Source: JAQGMV01 sp050260255
Lineage (GTDB): Bacteria > Pseudomonadota > Gammaproteobacteria > Burkholderiales > SG8-41
Direction of reading: 5' to 3'
NCBI GenBank assembly: GCA_050260255.1
Contig: JBLNBW010000044.1
Location: 1 to 64,000 of the forward strand
DNA length: 64,000 nucleotides
Shown: piece by piece, positions 26,647-35,846 of the stretch
Layout of the letters: each line of letters begins with the position of its first letter
How positions within the stretch are numbered: position 1 is the stretch's first letter
The notes under the pieces: generated by a model
Database searches by the model: none
Seen by the model: only the letters and a program-made list of their open reading frames with translations
What the model was told of the DNA's origin: nothing
Position numbers and translations under genes: made by a program

Positions 26647-28101
26647 CTAGATGCGCTTCACGAGCACGACCGAGCGGCGCTGGAAGTTGTACAGCGCGCG
26701 CTTCGGACCGGGGAGCTCTTCGAGCCCGGTTTCCACGAAGCCGCGTTCGACGAACCAGTGCTCGGCCCGCGTAGTGAGCACGAAAAGGCGCTTGAGTTTC
26801 ATGCGGCGCGCGCGAACTTCGATGTCGTGCAGCAATCGCTCTCCCGCACCCTGGTTGCGGAAATCCGGCCGCACGGCAAGACACGCGAGTTCCGCCGCGC
26901 GCTCCTCGGGGAAGGGATAGAGCGCAGCGCACGCCACGACGATGCCGTCGTGCTCGATGACGACGAAGCGGTTCACTTCGCGCTCGAGCAGCCGCCGGTT
27001 GCGCTTGACCAGGATGCCTTCGGCCTCGAGCGGCTCTATGAGCTGCAGGATGCCGCCGATGTCCGAGAGCCGCGCCGGACGCAGCGTCTCGATCGGATCG
27101 GGCGTGACGAGCGTGCCTACGCCTTTGTGCGTGAACAGCTCCAGCAGCAGACCATCGTCGATATGGCCCGAGATGAGATGCACGCGCTTCACGCCGTTCT
27201 GGCACGCACGCACCGCCTGCGGCAGATAAAACCGCACATCGCCCTCGGACAGCGTGCCGCGCGCGATTCGCGTCTGCGCCTGATGCACCGTGAGCTCGCG
27301 CAACAGCTCGCCGCGGCGCCCGGTGACGCCGACCGCGTCCATCATGAAAATGAGCTTCTCGGCCTGTAGCGCGACCGCCGTCGAGGTCGCGACGTCTTCC
27401 AGCGACAAGTTGAACACTTCCCCGGTCGGCGAGTAACCGACGGGAGAAACGAGCACGAGCTCGCTGTCGTTGAGCCGCCGCTGTATCGCGAGGCCATCGA
27501 CCTTGCGCACTTCACCGGTGTGCATGAAATCGGTGCCTTCGAGAACGCCGAGCGGCTTCGCCGTGATGAAATTGCCGCTGGCGACGCGGATGTCCGCGCC
27601 CGCCATCGGTGAGTTCGGCAGACCCATCGATAACAGCGCTTCGATTTCGACGCGCAGACGGCCGCTCGCCTCCTTCGCCGCGACGAGTGCTGCGTCATCG
27701 GTGACGCGCAGGCCGGCGTGGAAGCGGCTGCGCTGCCCTCGCTCCTTGAGCTGCGCCTCGATTTGCGGGCGCGCGCCGTGCACGAGCACGAGCTTCACGC
27801 CCAAGGCGGCGAGCAGGTTCAAGTCATGGGTGAGATCGAAGAAGCGGCCGTCGGCCACCACTTCGCCGCCGAACGCGATGACGAACGTCTTGCCGCGGAA
27901 CGCATGGATGTACGGCGCGACGGATTGAAACCAGTCGATGAACCGATCCTGCGTCGACAACCGGGCCCGACGCTGCCCGCGCGCAGGTGGCGTGCCGTCG
28001 CTGTCGATCTCGGCCGGCTTGTCGTTCGTATCGTTAATGTTCCACCTCTCGCTGTGCTGCAGGCCCTCGTCGAGTGGTGCCGATATTATGCGAGTTTGCA
28101 T
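26647..28101 (-). CDS. argA: N-acetylglutamate synthase
   Basis: ArgA makes N-acetylglutamate from glutamate and acetyl-CoA, the first step of arginine synthesis. The N-terminal amino-acid-kinase-like domain (~55-310; RGKTFVIAFGGEVV, VLVHGARPQIEAQL) is the arginine-sensing half. The C-terminal GNAT domain (~335-475; LAVRPDFRNQGAGERLLHDIE) binds acetyl-CoA. At 484 residues it is about 40 longer than E. coli ArgA. The excess is an unconserved N-terminus, so a later start such as TTG 27960 is possible. It lies 24 bases after rsmE on the same strand. Confidence 0.94.
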   Translation of the reverse strand: MQTRIISAPLDEGLQHSERWNINDTNDKPAEIDSDGTPPARGQRRARLSTQDRFIDWFQSVAPYIHAFRGKTFVIAFGGEVVADGRFFDLTHDLNLLAALGVKLVLVHGARPQIEAQLKERGQRSRFHAGLRVTDDAALVAAKEASGRLRVEIEALLSMGLPNSPMAGADIRVASGNFITAKPLGVLEGTDFMHTGEVRKVDGLAIQRRLNDSELVLVSPVGYSPTGEVFNLSLEDVATSTAVALQAEKLIFMMDAVGVTGRRGELLRELTVHQAQTRIARGTLSEGDVRFYLPQAVRACQNGVKRVHLISGHIDDGLLLELFTHKGVGTLVTPDPIETLRPARLSDIGGILQLIEPLEAEGILVKRNRRLLEREVNRFVVIEHDGIVVACAALYPFPEERAAELACLAVRPDFRNQGAGERLLHDIEVRARRMKLKRLFVLTTRAEHWFVERGFVETGLEELPGPKRALYNFQRRSVVLVKRI

Positions 28102-28125
28102 ACCAGGGAAAGTTAGGAAGTTCGC

Positions 28126-28854
28126 TCAGAAGTCGCCCCACAAGGCCTGCATGGCGGCGAGCGCCGCGACGGCCGCAGTTTCGGTGCGCAGCACGCGAGG
28201 ACCTAAGCGCACGCCATGAAAGCCCGCCTGCTCCGCATCGCGCTGCTCCACGGGGGCGAGTCCGCCTTCGGGACCGCACAGCAACCATACCGCGCCTGCA
28301 GGGCGCTTAAGATCGTGAAGCCGGTTTGCAGCGAGCGGACTCAGCATCAGGCGCACGTCACGCTCGGACTCTAGGCCGCCCAGCCACGTTCTGTAGTCCA
28401 TGACCGGCGCGATTGCCGGAACCTCGTTGCGCCCGCATTGCGCGCATGCGGCTACGGCGATCGACTGCCAGTGCGCGACACGCTTCGCGGCGCGCTGTTG
28501 ATCGAGGTGCACGACCGAGCGCTCCGTCGCGAGTGGTTGTATCCGCGTGACGCCGAGCTCGACCGCTTTTTGCACGGTGTAGTCCATGCGATCGCCGCTC
28601 GATATGCCTTGTGCAATGTGGATCGCGAGCGGCGATTCGCGGCTGACCGCGATGCGCTCCGCGACGTTGAGGCGCACCACGCTCCTCGCAATGGCTGTCA
28701 CCGTCGCCGGATATTCTCCGCCGCGTCCATCGAAAAGCACCAGTGCATCACCCGGTTCCACGCGCAGCACGCGCGTGAGGTAATGCGCTTGCTCGCCGTG
28801 CAGCTCGCACACGCCGTGCTCGGCGATCCTGTCCGGAAAATATATGCGCGTCAA
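28126..28854 (-). CDS. rsmE: 16S rRNA m3U1498 methyltransferase
   Basis: RsmE methylates U1498 of 16S rRNA with SAM and is a SPOUT/knotted methyltransferase. Visible motifs are YLTRVLRVEPGDALVLFDGRG in the RNA-binding PUA-like part, KAVELGVTRIQPLATERSV, and the knot motifs LLCGPEGGLAPVE and LGPRVLRTETAAVAAL. A TTG start at 28854 gives 242 residues and the family-like N-terminus TRIYFPDRI. ATG at 28899 or 28902 would add 15-16 unrelated residues that overlap a possible -10 (ATAATT). The choice is an inference. It diverges from the inositol-phosphatase-like gene. Confidence 0.9.
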   Translation of the reverse strand: MTRIYFPDRIAEHGVCELHGEQAHYLTRVLRVEPGDALVLFDGRGGEYPATVTAIARSVVRLNVAERIAVSRESPLAIHIAQGISSGDRMDYTVQKAVELGVTRIQPLATERSVVHLDQQRAAKRVAHWQSIAVAACAQCGRNEVPAIAPVMDYRTWLGGLESERDVRLMLSPLAANRLHDLKRPAGAVWLLCGPEGGLAPVEQRDAEQAGFHGVRLGPRVLRTETAAVAALAAMQALWGDF

Positions 28855-28965
28855 AGGCTTGCCCTGCTTCTTCTCTGGTAAAATTATGCCACATGCCATC
28901 ATGTTCACCGCGATGCGCCCCGCTTTTCTGCCCGCATCTGCCTCGTGCGACGTAAGGGAGTGCTC

Positions 28966-29748
28966 ATGCTGAGCGCTTTGCAGGAGGTCGTGCGCGAAGT
29001 GGCGATGACCGAAGTCATGCCACGCTTTCTCAAAGTCGCGCACGAGCGCAAGGCCGACGGCAGTCTTTTTACGACGGCCGACGTCGCCGCACAGGATGCG
29101 CTGCTCGAGCGGCTGCCGGCCATCAGCAATTCTCCCATCGTCGGCGAAGAAATGAAGCACGAGCACCAGCTCGGCCAGTGGCTCGCCGGCGACCAGGGGC
29201 TGTGGTGCGTCGATCCTATCGACGGCACGTCCAATTTCGTGAACGGCCTGCCGTATTTCGCGGTGTCGGTCGCATTCATGCGCGGCGGACGCACCGAGCT
29301 CGGCGTCGTCTACGATCCGGTCGCGGACGAAATGTTTTATGCGCAATGCGGGCAGGGCGCGTTCCTCAACGGCGAGCCGCTGCCGATACGCGAGCGCGTG
29401 CCGGCGCTCGCCGAAGCGATGGCCGGCGTGGATCTGAAGCGTCTGCCGCGCAGGCTGGCGCGCGCGATCGCCGATCATCCGCCGTTTTTCTCCCATCGCA
29501 ATTACGGGGCCAGCACGCTCGAATGGTGCTACACCGCCGCGGGACGCTTCGACGTGTACCTGCACGGCGGCCAGAAACTGTGGGACTACGCGGCCGGTTC
29601 GCTCATCCTCGCGGAGGCGGGCGGCGTAATGTGCAGCCTGGAACACGACGATTTCTGGACCGCGCCGCTGTGGCAGCGTTCCGTAGTGGCGGCGCGCGAC
29701 CGGGCACTGTTCGAAGCGTGGCGCGACTGGCTGCGCCGCCAACCCTAG
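28966..29748 (+). CDS. Inositol monophosphatase family protein
   Basis: This cytosolic Mg-dependent phosphatase has 260 residues. The metal-binding motifs are IVGEEM, WCVDPIDGTSNFVNGLPYFAVSVA and, near the C-terminus, LWDYAAGSLILAEAGG. The ATG at 28966 has AAGGGAG at five bases and is preferred over GTG 28945. Family members include SuhB, CysQ and HisN (histidinol-phosphatase). Nothing here selects between these. The protein is not part of a his cluster. Confidence 0.88.
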   Translation: MLSALQEVVREVAMTEVMPRFLKVAHERKADGSLFTTADVAAQDALLERLPAISNSPIVGEEMKHEHQLGQWLAGDQGLWCVDPIDGTSNFVNGLPYFAVSVAFMRGGRTELGVVYDPVADEMFYAQCGQGAFLNGEPLPIRERVPALAEAMAGVDLKRLPRRLARAIADHPPFFSHRNYGASTLEWCYTAAGRFDVYLHGGQKLWDYAAGSLILAEAGGVMCSLEHDDFWTAPLWQRSVVAARDRALFEAWRDWLRRQP

Positions 29749-29838
29749 CACCTCGTCACGCGGCGGGCATAGAATCGCGGTTTCGCAAAAGTGCCGCCCG
29801 GTCCTTCCGTGCGGCATGCTGAGCTAGGGGAAGCGTCC

Positions 29839-31254
29839 TTGCGTATCGTGATACTCGGCGCCGGCCAAGTCGGTTCATCGGTCGCGGAGAGTCTGGTTTC
29901 GGAAGCGAACGACATCACCATCGTCGACGTCAACGCCGAACGCCTGCGTCAACTCCAGGACCGGCTCGACTTGCGGGTGGTGAACGGCAATGCAGCGCAT
30001 CCGGCGGTGCTCGAGCAGGCCGGGGCGCGCGACGCAGACATGATTCTCGCCGTCACGCAAAGCGACGAAACGAACATGGTCGCGTGCAAGCTCGCTGCGG
30101 CGATGTTCAACATCCCGACCAAGATCGCTCGCATCAGATCGGCCGACTACCTTTCCCATCCGGAAATCTTCTCCCCCGAGAACTTCGCCGTCGACGTGGC
30201 GATCTGCCCCGAGCAGGTGCTGACCGATTACATCGTCAAGCTGCTCGAGTTTCCCGAATCGCTGCAGGTGCTCGAGTTCGCCGAAGGGCAGGTGAGTCTC
30301 GTTGCCGTCCGCGCTTTCCATGGCGGCCCGCTCGTCGGGCACCAGATCGCCCATCTGCGCGCGCATATGCCGCAAATCGATGCGCGCGTCGCAGCGATCT
30401 TCCGCCAGGACAGTCCCATCATTCCCGAAGGCGACACGGTGGTCGAAGCGGGCGACGAAATATTCTTCCTCGCCGCGACCGAGAACATCCGCGGCGTGAT
30501 GCGCGAACTGCGCCGCATGGACAAGGCGATACGCCGGGTGATGATAGGCGGGGGCGGCAACATCGGCCGGCGCCTCGCGAAGGCGATCGAAGACCGCTAT
30601 CAGGTCAAAGTAATCGAGTACAACAAGTCCAACGCCGAGCGTCTCGCCATCGAGCTCAACAAGACGCTCGTGCTGGCCGGCGACGTCACCGACGAAGAGC
30701 TGCTCGAGTCGGAGCACATCGGGCAGATGGACGTGTATTGCGCACTCACCAACGACGACGAGAACAACATCATGAGCGCGCTGCTCGCGAAGCGCATGGG
30801 CGTGCGCAAGGTGATAGCGCTCATCAACCGCCGCTCGTACGTCGACCTGCTGCAGGCCGGGCAGATCGACATCGCGATTTCGCCGGCTCAGGCCACGATA
30901 GGCACTTTGCTTGCGCGGGTGCGGCGCGGGGACTGCGTCGCCGTGCATTCGCTGCGGCGTGGCGCCGCCGAAGCGCTGGAACTCGTCGCCCACGGCGATG
31001 CAAAGTCGTCACGCGTCGTCGGCCGGCGCATCGAGGAAATCGATCTGCCCAAAGGCGCGACGATAGGCGCCGTGGTGCGGCGGCGCGTGGCCGAAGGTTC
31101 GGCCGAGCATGTCATGACACATGACTACCAGGTGCTCATGGCGCATCACGATCTCGTCATAGAGCCGGACGATCACGTCATCGTGTTCGTCGTGAACAAG
31201 CGCATCGTGCCCAAGGTCGAGAAGCTGTTCCAGGTCGACATGAGCTTCTTCTAG
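29839..31254 (+). CDS. trkA: Trk potassium uptake regulatory subunit
   Basis: TrkA is the cytosolic NAD-binding gating ring of the Trk potassium transporter. It carries two RCK-type modules, each with a glycine motif: ILGAGQVGSSVAESL near residue 5 and MIGGGGNIGRRLA near residue 235, each followed by a TrkA_C domain. The start is TTG 29839, with AGGGGA upstream, giving the family N-terminus RIVILGAGQVG. An in-frame ATG at 29791 adds an unrelated leader. 471 residues is normal. trkH follows after 11 bases. Confidence 0.95.
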   Translation: MRIVILGAGQVGSSVAESLVSEANDITIVDVNAERLRQLQDRLDLRVVNGNAAHPAVLEQAGARDADMILAVTQSDETNMVACKLAAAMFNIPTKIARIRSADYLSHPEIFSPENFAVDVAICPEQVLTDYIVKLLEFPESLQVLEFAEGQVSLVAVRAFHGGPLVGHQIAHLRAHMPQIDARVAAIFRQDSPIIPEGDTVVEAGDEIFFLAATENIRGVMRELRRMDKAIRRVMIGGGGNIGRRLAKAIEDRYQVKVIEYNKSNAERLAIELNKTLVLAGDVTDEELLESEHIGQMDVYCALTNDDENNIMSALLAKRMGVRKVIALINRRSYVDLLQAGQIDIAISPAQATIGTLLARVRRGDCVAVHSLRRGAAEALELVAHGDAKSSRVVGRRIEEIDLPKGATIGAVVRRRVAEGSAEHVMTHDYQVLMAHHDLVIEPDDHVIVFVVNKRIVPKVEKLFQVDMSFF

Positions 31255-31265
31255 ACGGCGGCAGG

Positions 31266-32723
31266 ATGAACCCGTTCCTCGCCGTCGCGCCCCATCTCGG
31301 GCTCATCGCCATGACGATGAGCGCTTTTCACTTGCTGCCCATCGCCACGTCGCTGATATACCGCGACGGCGCCGCTCACGCGTTCGCCGCCTCCATGGCA
31401 GTCAACATCGCGACCGGGTGGGTAATGTGGATCATCACACGCCGCTACAGAGGCTCGCTGGGTGCGCGCGACGGCATGCTGCTCGTCGTGCTGGCGTGGG
31501 CGGGCGGCGCCGCTTTCGCGACGCTGCCGCTGCTGCTCCTCATACCGGGCTTGAGCTTCACCGATGCGTACTTCGAAACGGTGTCCGGCCTCACCACTAC
31601 GGGCGCCACGGTGCTCAGCAATCTCGACCGGCTGCCGCCTTCGGTCAATCTATGGCGCTGTCTGCTCGTGTGGCTCGGCGGCATGGGGTTGATCGTGCTC
31701 GCCGTCGCCGTATTGCCGCTGCTCGGCGTCGGCGGCCGCCAGATCATGCGCGCAGAGACGCCGGGGCCGCTCAAGGACACCAAGCTCACTCCGCGCATCA
31801 ACGAGACGGCGAAAGCGCTGTGGGTAGTGTACGCGATCATTTCGCTCGCCTGCGTGGTGGCCTATGCCGCTGCGGGCATGAGCTGGTTCGATGCGATCCT
31901 GCACATGTTCTCGACCATGGGGCTTGGCGGATTCTCCAGTCACGACGCGAGCTACGGCTACTGGAACTCTCCCGCGGTCGAGATGGTCGCCATCGTCTTC
32001 ATGCTGCTCGCCGGCATCAATTTCGGCACGCACTTCCTCGCGTTTCGGGCGCGCCGCGCGGAGCCGTATCGGCGCGATCCCGAGGCGGGACTGTTCGTAC
32101 TTGTCACACTCGCGAGCGCCGTCGGCATCGCGGCATACCTCCATTTCAGCGGTGTGTATCCGGGCTATTTCACCGCCCTGCGTTACGCGTCGTTCAACGT
32201 CGTATCGATCGCGACCACGACCGGATTTTCCAACACCGATTTCAACGAGTGGCCCATATTCGCGCCGATGTGGATGCTGTTCCTCTGCAGCTTCGTGAGC
32301 TGCTCGGGATCCACCGGCGGCGGCGTGAAGATGATTCGCGCGCAGTTGCTCGCGGTGCAGGTCTATCGCGAGTTCGTGAAACTGCTCCACCCTCGCGCCA
32401 TGACGCCGCTGAAGATCCGGGACCAGGTGGTCGAAAACAAGGTGATCTTCGCCGTGCTGGCATTCATGTTCGTCTACATCTCGCTCATCGTCATCATGAC
32501 GCTCCTGCTGCTCGCGACCGGTGTAGACGCGATCACCGCCTTCACCGCCGTCATCGCGTGCATCAACAACACCGGGCCGGGACTCAACGAAGTGGGGCCG
32601 GCAACGACGTATGCATCGCTGGGCGATTTTCAGACGTGGGTGTGCACGTTCGCGATGCTGGTCGGGCGGCTGGAGCTCTTCACGCTGCTCATCGTCTTCA
32701 CGCCCGCGTTCTGGCGCAAGTGA
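31266..32723 (+). CDS. trkH: Trk potassium transporter membrane subunit
   Basis: This 485-residue inner-membrane protein forms the potassium pathway with TrkA. It is strongly hydrophobic, with four repeated M1-P-M2 units. Selectivity-filter-like stretches include TVSGLTTTGATVL, MFSTMGLGGFSSHDASYGY, ATTTGFSNTDFNEWP and CINNTGPGLNEVGP. It directly follows trkA, supporting the transporter pair. A hairpin terminator follows at 32764. Confidence 0.96.
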   Translation: MNPFLAVAPHLGLIAMTMSAFHLLPIATSLIYRDGAAHAFAASMAVNIATGWVMWIITRRYRGSLGARDGMLLVVLAWAGGAAFATLPLLLLIPGLSFTDAYFETVSGLTTTGATVLSNLDRLPPSVNLWRCLLVWLGGMGLIVLAVAVLPLLGVGGRQIMRAETPGPLKDTKLTPRINETAKALWVVYAIISLACVVAYAAAGMSWFDAILHMFSTMGLGGFSSHDASYGYWNSPAVEMVAIVFMLLAGINFGTHFLAFRARRAEPYRRDPEAGLFVLVTLASAVGIAAYLHFSGVYPGYFTALRYASFNVVSIATTTGFSNTDFNEWPIFAPMWMLFLCSFVSCSGSTGGGVKMIRAQLLAVQVYREFVKLLHPRAMTPLKIRDQVVENKVIFAVLAFMFVYISLIVIMTLLLLATGVDAITAFTAVIACINNTGPGLNEVGPATTYASLGDFQTWVCTFAMLVGRLELFTLLIVFTPAFWRK

Positions 32724-33204
32724 CGCCAGCGCGAGCCGGCGCTCGGGCAACGTCGTGAGGGCGGGCGCACCGTCCGGTGCGCCGAAATTTTCCGAGCGGA
32801 GCATCACACCGGCTCGATGGACCCATTGTCAGCCGCTTGCGGCAAGAAGCCGATAAGACCTAAAGAGAGGCTGCTTTTACCGGCCTCGCGTCAGGATTTC
32901 ATTCCGCTCGATATGGCTTGATCCTGATAGAGGCGTGTCATGCCCCGGACATCGAGCCCGCGCACGGCAGCGTAACGCGCAATCGAGCCCGGCAACGCTC
33001 CCACGGAAGGGCTGGACGCGCCATCCTGACTCTCGAAGCTTATGCAGGGTTTCGGTGTCAAAGAACGCGTGATGCGCCTGGCCGCTTGCGCACGCGGCGA
33101 CGTGCGAAGCGGCGTGATCGTCGCAGCGCACCTCACCGCGCGTGCCGGCAGCGTGCCGTGGAGAAGGCGCAATTCCTGCCAGCCGGCAGGCATAGTGCGT
33201 GCGA
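32724..33204. other. Intergenic region after trkH, no convincing gene
   Basis: About 480 bases separate trkH from the algH promoter. The first part holds the trkH terminator (32764-32791). Open frames of 60-121 codons exist here on both strands. I find no family motif, no good ribosome-binding site and no signal peptide in any of them. It may be decayed sequence. Confidence 0.5.
32764..32791 (+). terminator. Intrinsic terminator after trkH
   Basis: A perfect nine-pair stem, GGCGCACCG (32764-32772) and CGGTGCGCC (32775-32783), is followed by GAAATTTT. It sits 41 bases past the trkH stop and should end the trkA-trkH transcript. The written loop is only two bases, so the top pairs probably open. 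Confidence 0.7.
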
Positions 33205-33233
33205 TTGTGGCGGCCGGTAGCGGCCCTTAAAAT
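33205..33233 (+). promoter_or_regulatory. Sigma-70-type promoter for the algH-pyr operon
   Basis: A TTGTGG (33205-33210) and a TAAAAT (33228-33233) are separated by exactly 17 bases. The algH GTG start lies 17 bases past the -10 box, so the leader would be very short. It is the only good promoter-like pair seen ahead of this five-gene series. Confidence 0.55.
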
Positions 33234-33250
33234 AACCTGCAAGGCGGCAA

Positions 33251-33817
33251 GTGCATAACGTGAACGTGAATCTCACCCACCATTTCCTCATCGCGATGCC
33301 CGCGATGACGGACCCCCATTTCGCGAAGACGCTCACTTTCGTGTGCGAGCACAACGAGCAGGGCGCGCTCGGGGTCGTCATCAACCGGCCGATAGAAATG
33401 AATCTGCACACGCTGCTGGAGCAGGTGAGCATCCCCACGGGATCCGAAGCGCTGAAGTCCGTGGCCATCCACTTCGGCGGCCCGGTGCAGGTCGACCGCG
33501 GCTTCGTGCTCCACACGCCGATCGGGGAATGGCAGTCGACGCTCGCCGTCGGCGCCGAAATCGGCCTGACCACGTCGAAAGACATCCTCAAGGCCGTCGC
33601 GCGCGGCGCGGGCCCGCGGGACATCCTCGTGACGCTCGGCTACGCCGGCTGGGCGCCGGGACAGCTCGAGCACGAGATCGCCCAGAACGCCTGGCTCACC
33701 GTGCCGGCCAAGCGTGAGGTGATCTTCGATGTGCCTTCCGAAGAGCGCCTCTCGGCCGCGATGGGACTGCTCGGCGTCGACTATGCAACACTGTCGGATG
33801 TCGCGGGACATGCCTGA
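33251..33817 (+). CDS. YqgE/AlgH family protein
   Basis: This conserved cytosolic protein of unknown molecular function has 188 residues. Signature segments are LTHHFLIAMPAMTDPHF, GALGVVINRPI, IHFGGPVQVDRGFVLH and TLGYAGWAPGQLEHEI. The GTG at 33251 is preceded by AAGGCGG; GTG 33260 is an alternative. It overlaps ruvX by eight bases. The algH-ruvX pairing is widespread in proteobacteria. The name AlgH reflects an early alginate-regulation report that does not define its activity. Confidence 0.92.
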   Translation: MHNVNVNLTHHFLIAMPAMTDPHFAKTLTFVCEHNEQGALGVVINRPIEMNLHTLLEQVSIPTGSEALKSVAIHFGGPVQVDRGFVLHTPIGEWQSTLAVGAEIGLTTSKDILKAVARGAGPRDILVTLGYAGWAPGQLEHEIAQNAWLTVPAKREVIFDVPSEERLSAAMGLLGVDYATLSDVAGHA

Positions 33818-34292
33818 ACGGCAGCCCACACCGACGCCCTCCTCTCCCGCCCTTCCGGCCAGCGTCACAGTCCTCGCGTTCGACTTTGGTGAAAAGCGCA
33901 TAGGCGTCGCTGTCGGTGAAACGGCGATCGAAAGCGCGCGCCCGCTGGAGCTCATCGCCGCCGAAGACAACAAATCGCGATTCGCGGTCATCGAGCGACT
34001 GATCGCCGAATGGCAGCCCAAGCTCCTCGTCGTCGGTCTGCCGGCATACGCCGACGGCACCGAGCACGAGCTTACCCGGCTGGCGCGGCGCTTCGCACAC
34101 AGACTCGAGGGCCGCTTCCGCCTCCCGGTCGCGCTGGTCGACGAGCGCTACACCTCGGTCGCCGCCGAAAGCGCTCTGCGCGAGCGCGGCATCACCGGCC
34201 GCGGCCTGAAGGACGTTCTCGACGCGGAGTCCGCCGCGGAGATCCTGCGCAGCTACTACTCGTATTGCCGTGCACAGAGCCGCGGCGCTTAA
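33810..34292 (+). CDS. ruvX: YqgF/RuvX family Holliday-junction-resolvase-like RNase
   Basis: This small RNase H-fold protein has 160 residues. Motifs are LAFDFGEKRIGVAVG with the first catalytic Asp, LLVVGLPAYADGTEH, LVDERYTSVAAES and a final LDAESAAEIL. Relatives act in 16S rRNA 5'-end maturation. The ATG at 33810 overlaps the algH stop. Residues 1-18 (PERQPTPTPSSPALP) form a short unconserved leader. Confidence 0.92.
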   Translation: MPERQPTPTPSSPALPASVTVLAFDFGEKRIGVAVGETAIESARPLELIAAEDNKSRFAVIERLIAEWQPKLLVVGLPAYADGTEHELTRLARRFAHRLEGRFRLPVALVDERYTSVAAESALRERGITGRGLKDVLDAESAAEILRSYYSYCRAQSRGA

Positions 34293-34341
34293 GCGCCACA
34301 CGCGAATGTGATACCCTAGCCGCGTCTCAAAAGAAGCGATC

Positions 34342-34845
34342 ATGCCGGGCAATCCGCTACCCGACGCCGAGCAGCTGCTGAAGGCACTCACCGACCAGAT
34401 GCGGGCCGATGTCGGCCCCGATACCGGTCTCATCGGCATTTACACCGGCGGTGTCTGGATCGCCGAACGGCTGCATCAAGCGCTGGGCTTGAAAGTCCCC
34501 TGCGGCACCCTCGACGTGTCGTTCTATCGGGACGACTACGAAAAAATCGGCCTGCATCGCGACGTCAAGCGTTCGCAGATTCCTTTCGATGTCGAAGGCC
34601 GCCATCTCGTGCTGGTCGACGACGTGCTCTACACCGGGCGCACGATACGCGCCGCCATGAACGAGCTGTTCGACTACGGCAGGCCGGCGAGCATACGGCT
34701 TGCGGCATTGGTCGATCGCGGCGGTCGCGAGCTGCCCATCGCCGCGCAATATCTCGGCACGACGATCGTGCCTCCCCCCGGAACGAGCATAGAGCTACAA
34801 CGCAACGATGCGGGCCGCCTCGCGCTCGCCTGGCACAAGGACTAG
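34342..34845 (+). CDS. pyrR: PyrR-type phosphoribosyltransferase / pyr regulator
   Basis: This 167-residue protein has the PRTase fold. The PRPP-binding motif is LVLVDDVLYTGRT, and DVSFYRDDYEKIGLHRDV is PyrR-specific. PyrR proteins have uracil phosphoribosyltransferase activity, and in Gram-positives they bind pyr mRNA. I see no obvious anti-terminator structure in the 49 bases before this gene, so RNA regulation here is not supported. It lies three bases ahead of pyrB. Confidence 0.93.
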   Translation: MPGNPLPDAEQLLKALTDQMRADVGPDTGLIGIYTGGVWIAERLHQALGLKVPCGTLDVSFYRDDYEKIGLHRDVKRSQIPFDVEGRHLVLVDDVLYTGRTIRAAMNELFDYGRPASIRLAALVDRGGRELPIAAQYLGTTIVPPPGTSIELQRNDAGRLALAWHKD

Positions 34846-34848
34846 AAA

Positions 34849-35808
34849 GTGTGGTTGGATCCCGGTAATCCGCAGCTCAACAAAAACGGGGAACTGCATC
34901 ACCTGCTGTCGCTCGAAGGCCTGCCCGCCGCGGTGATGTGGCAGATACTCGATACCGCCCAATCGTTCGTCGGCGTGACCCAGCGTGAGGTGAAAAAAGT
35001 CCCTCTGCTGCGCGGCAAGGCCGTGTTCAATCTGTTCTTCGAGCCATCCACGCGCACGCGCACGACGTTCGAGATCGCTGCGAAGCGCCTTTCGGCCGAC
35101 GTCATCAATCTCGCGATCAACGTCTCTTCGGCCACCAAGGGCGAAACGGTGCTCGATACCGTCGCGAATCTGTCGGCGATGCAGGCCGACATGTTCGTCG
35201 TCCGGCATGCGGCAAGCGGGGCGCCGTACCTGATCGCGCGTCACGTCGGGCCCGAGATCCATGTGATCAACGCCGGGGACGGCCGGCATGCGCACCCCAC
35301 CCAGGGGCTGCTCGACATGTTCACCATCCGCCACTACAAGAAGGATTTCTCGCAGCTTCGTGTGGCGATCGTCGGCGACATCCTGCATTCGCGCGTGGCG
35401 CGCTCACAGATACACGCGCTCACCACGCTGGGCTGCCCCGAAATTCGGGTCATCGGTCCGAAGACGCTGTTGCCGGACGATGTCGACACGCTCGGCGTGC
35501 ACGTCTACCACGACATGGCAAAAGGGCTGAAGGACGTCGATGTCGTGATGATGCTGCGGCTGCAGAACGAGCGTATGCAGGGCGCGCTGCTGCCGTCGGC
35601 GCAGGAGTTCTACAAATACTACGGCCTCACCGACGAGAAACTCGCGCTCGCAAAGCCGGACGCCATCGTGCTGCACCCCGGCCCGATGAACCGCGGCGTC
35701 GAGATCGACTCGAGCGTGGCCGACGGCCACCAGTCCGTCATCCTGCCGCAGGTGACGTTCGGCATCGCGGTGCGCATGGCCGTCATGAGCATCGTGGCGG
35801 GCAACTGA
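34849..35808 (+). CDS. pyrB: Aspartate carbamoyltransferase catalytic subunit
   Basis: PyrB joins carbamoyl phosphate and aspartate in pyrimidine synthesis. The carbamoyl-phosphate motif FEPSTRTRTTFE, AGDGRHAHPTQGLLD and LHPGPMNRGVEID are all intact, so it should be active. The start is GTG 34849, giving 319 residues. No pyrI regulatory gene follows. Instead a metal-site-deficient dihydroorotase homologue does, which is the Pseudomonas-type arrangement in which PyrB needs PyrC' for a stable dodecamer. Confidence 0.96.
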   Translation: MWLDPGNPQLNKNGELHHLLSLEGLPAAVMWQILDTAQSFVGVTQREVKKVPLLRGKAVFNLFFEPSTRTRTTFEIAAKRLSADVINLAINVSSATKGETVLDTVANLSAMQADMFVVRHAASGAPYLIARHVGPEIHVINAGDGRHAHPTQGLLDMFTIRHYKKDFSQLRVAIVGDILHSRVARSQIHALTTLGCPEIRVIGPKTLLPDDVDTLGVHVYHDMAKGLKDVDVVMMLRLQNERMQGALLPSAQEFYKYYGLTDEKLALAKPDAIVLHPGPMNRGVEIDSSVADGHQSVILPQVTFGIAVRMAVMSIVAGN

Positions 35809-35846
35809 CGGCATCACCAGCACAGCGGCATGACGAGCGAAACCCG

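Noticed and set aside
32877..33242. Open frames of 100-121 codons between trkH and algH
   Set aside because: There is no motif, ribosome-binding site or consistent frame; both strands have equally long frames.
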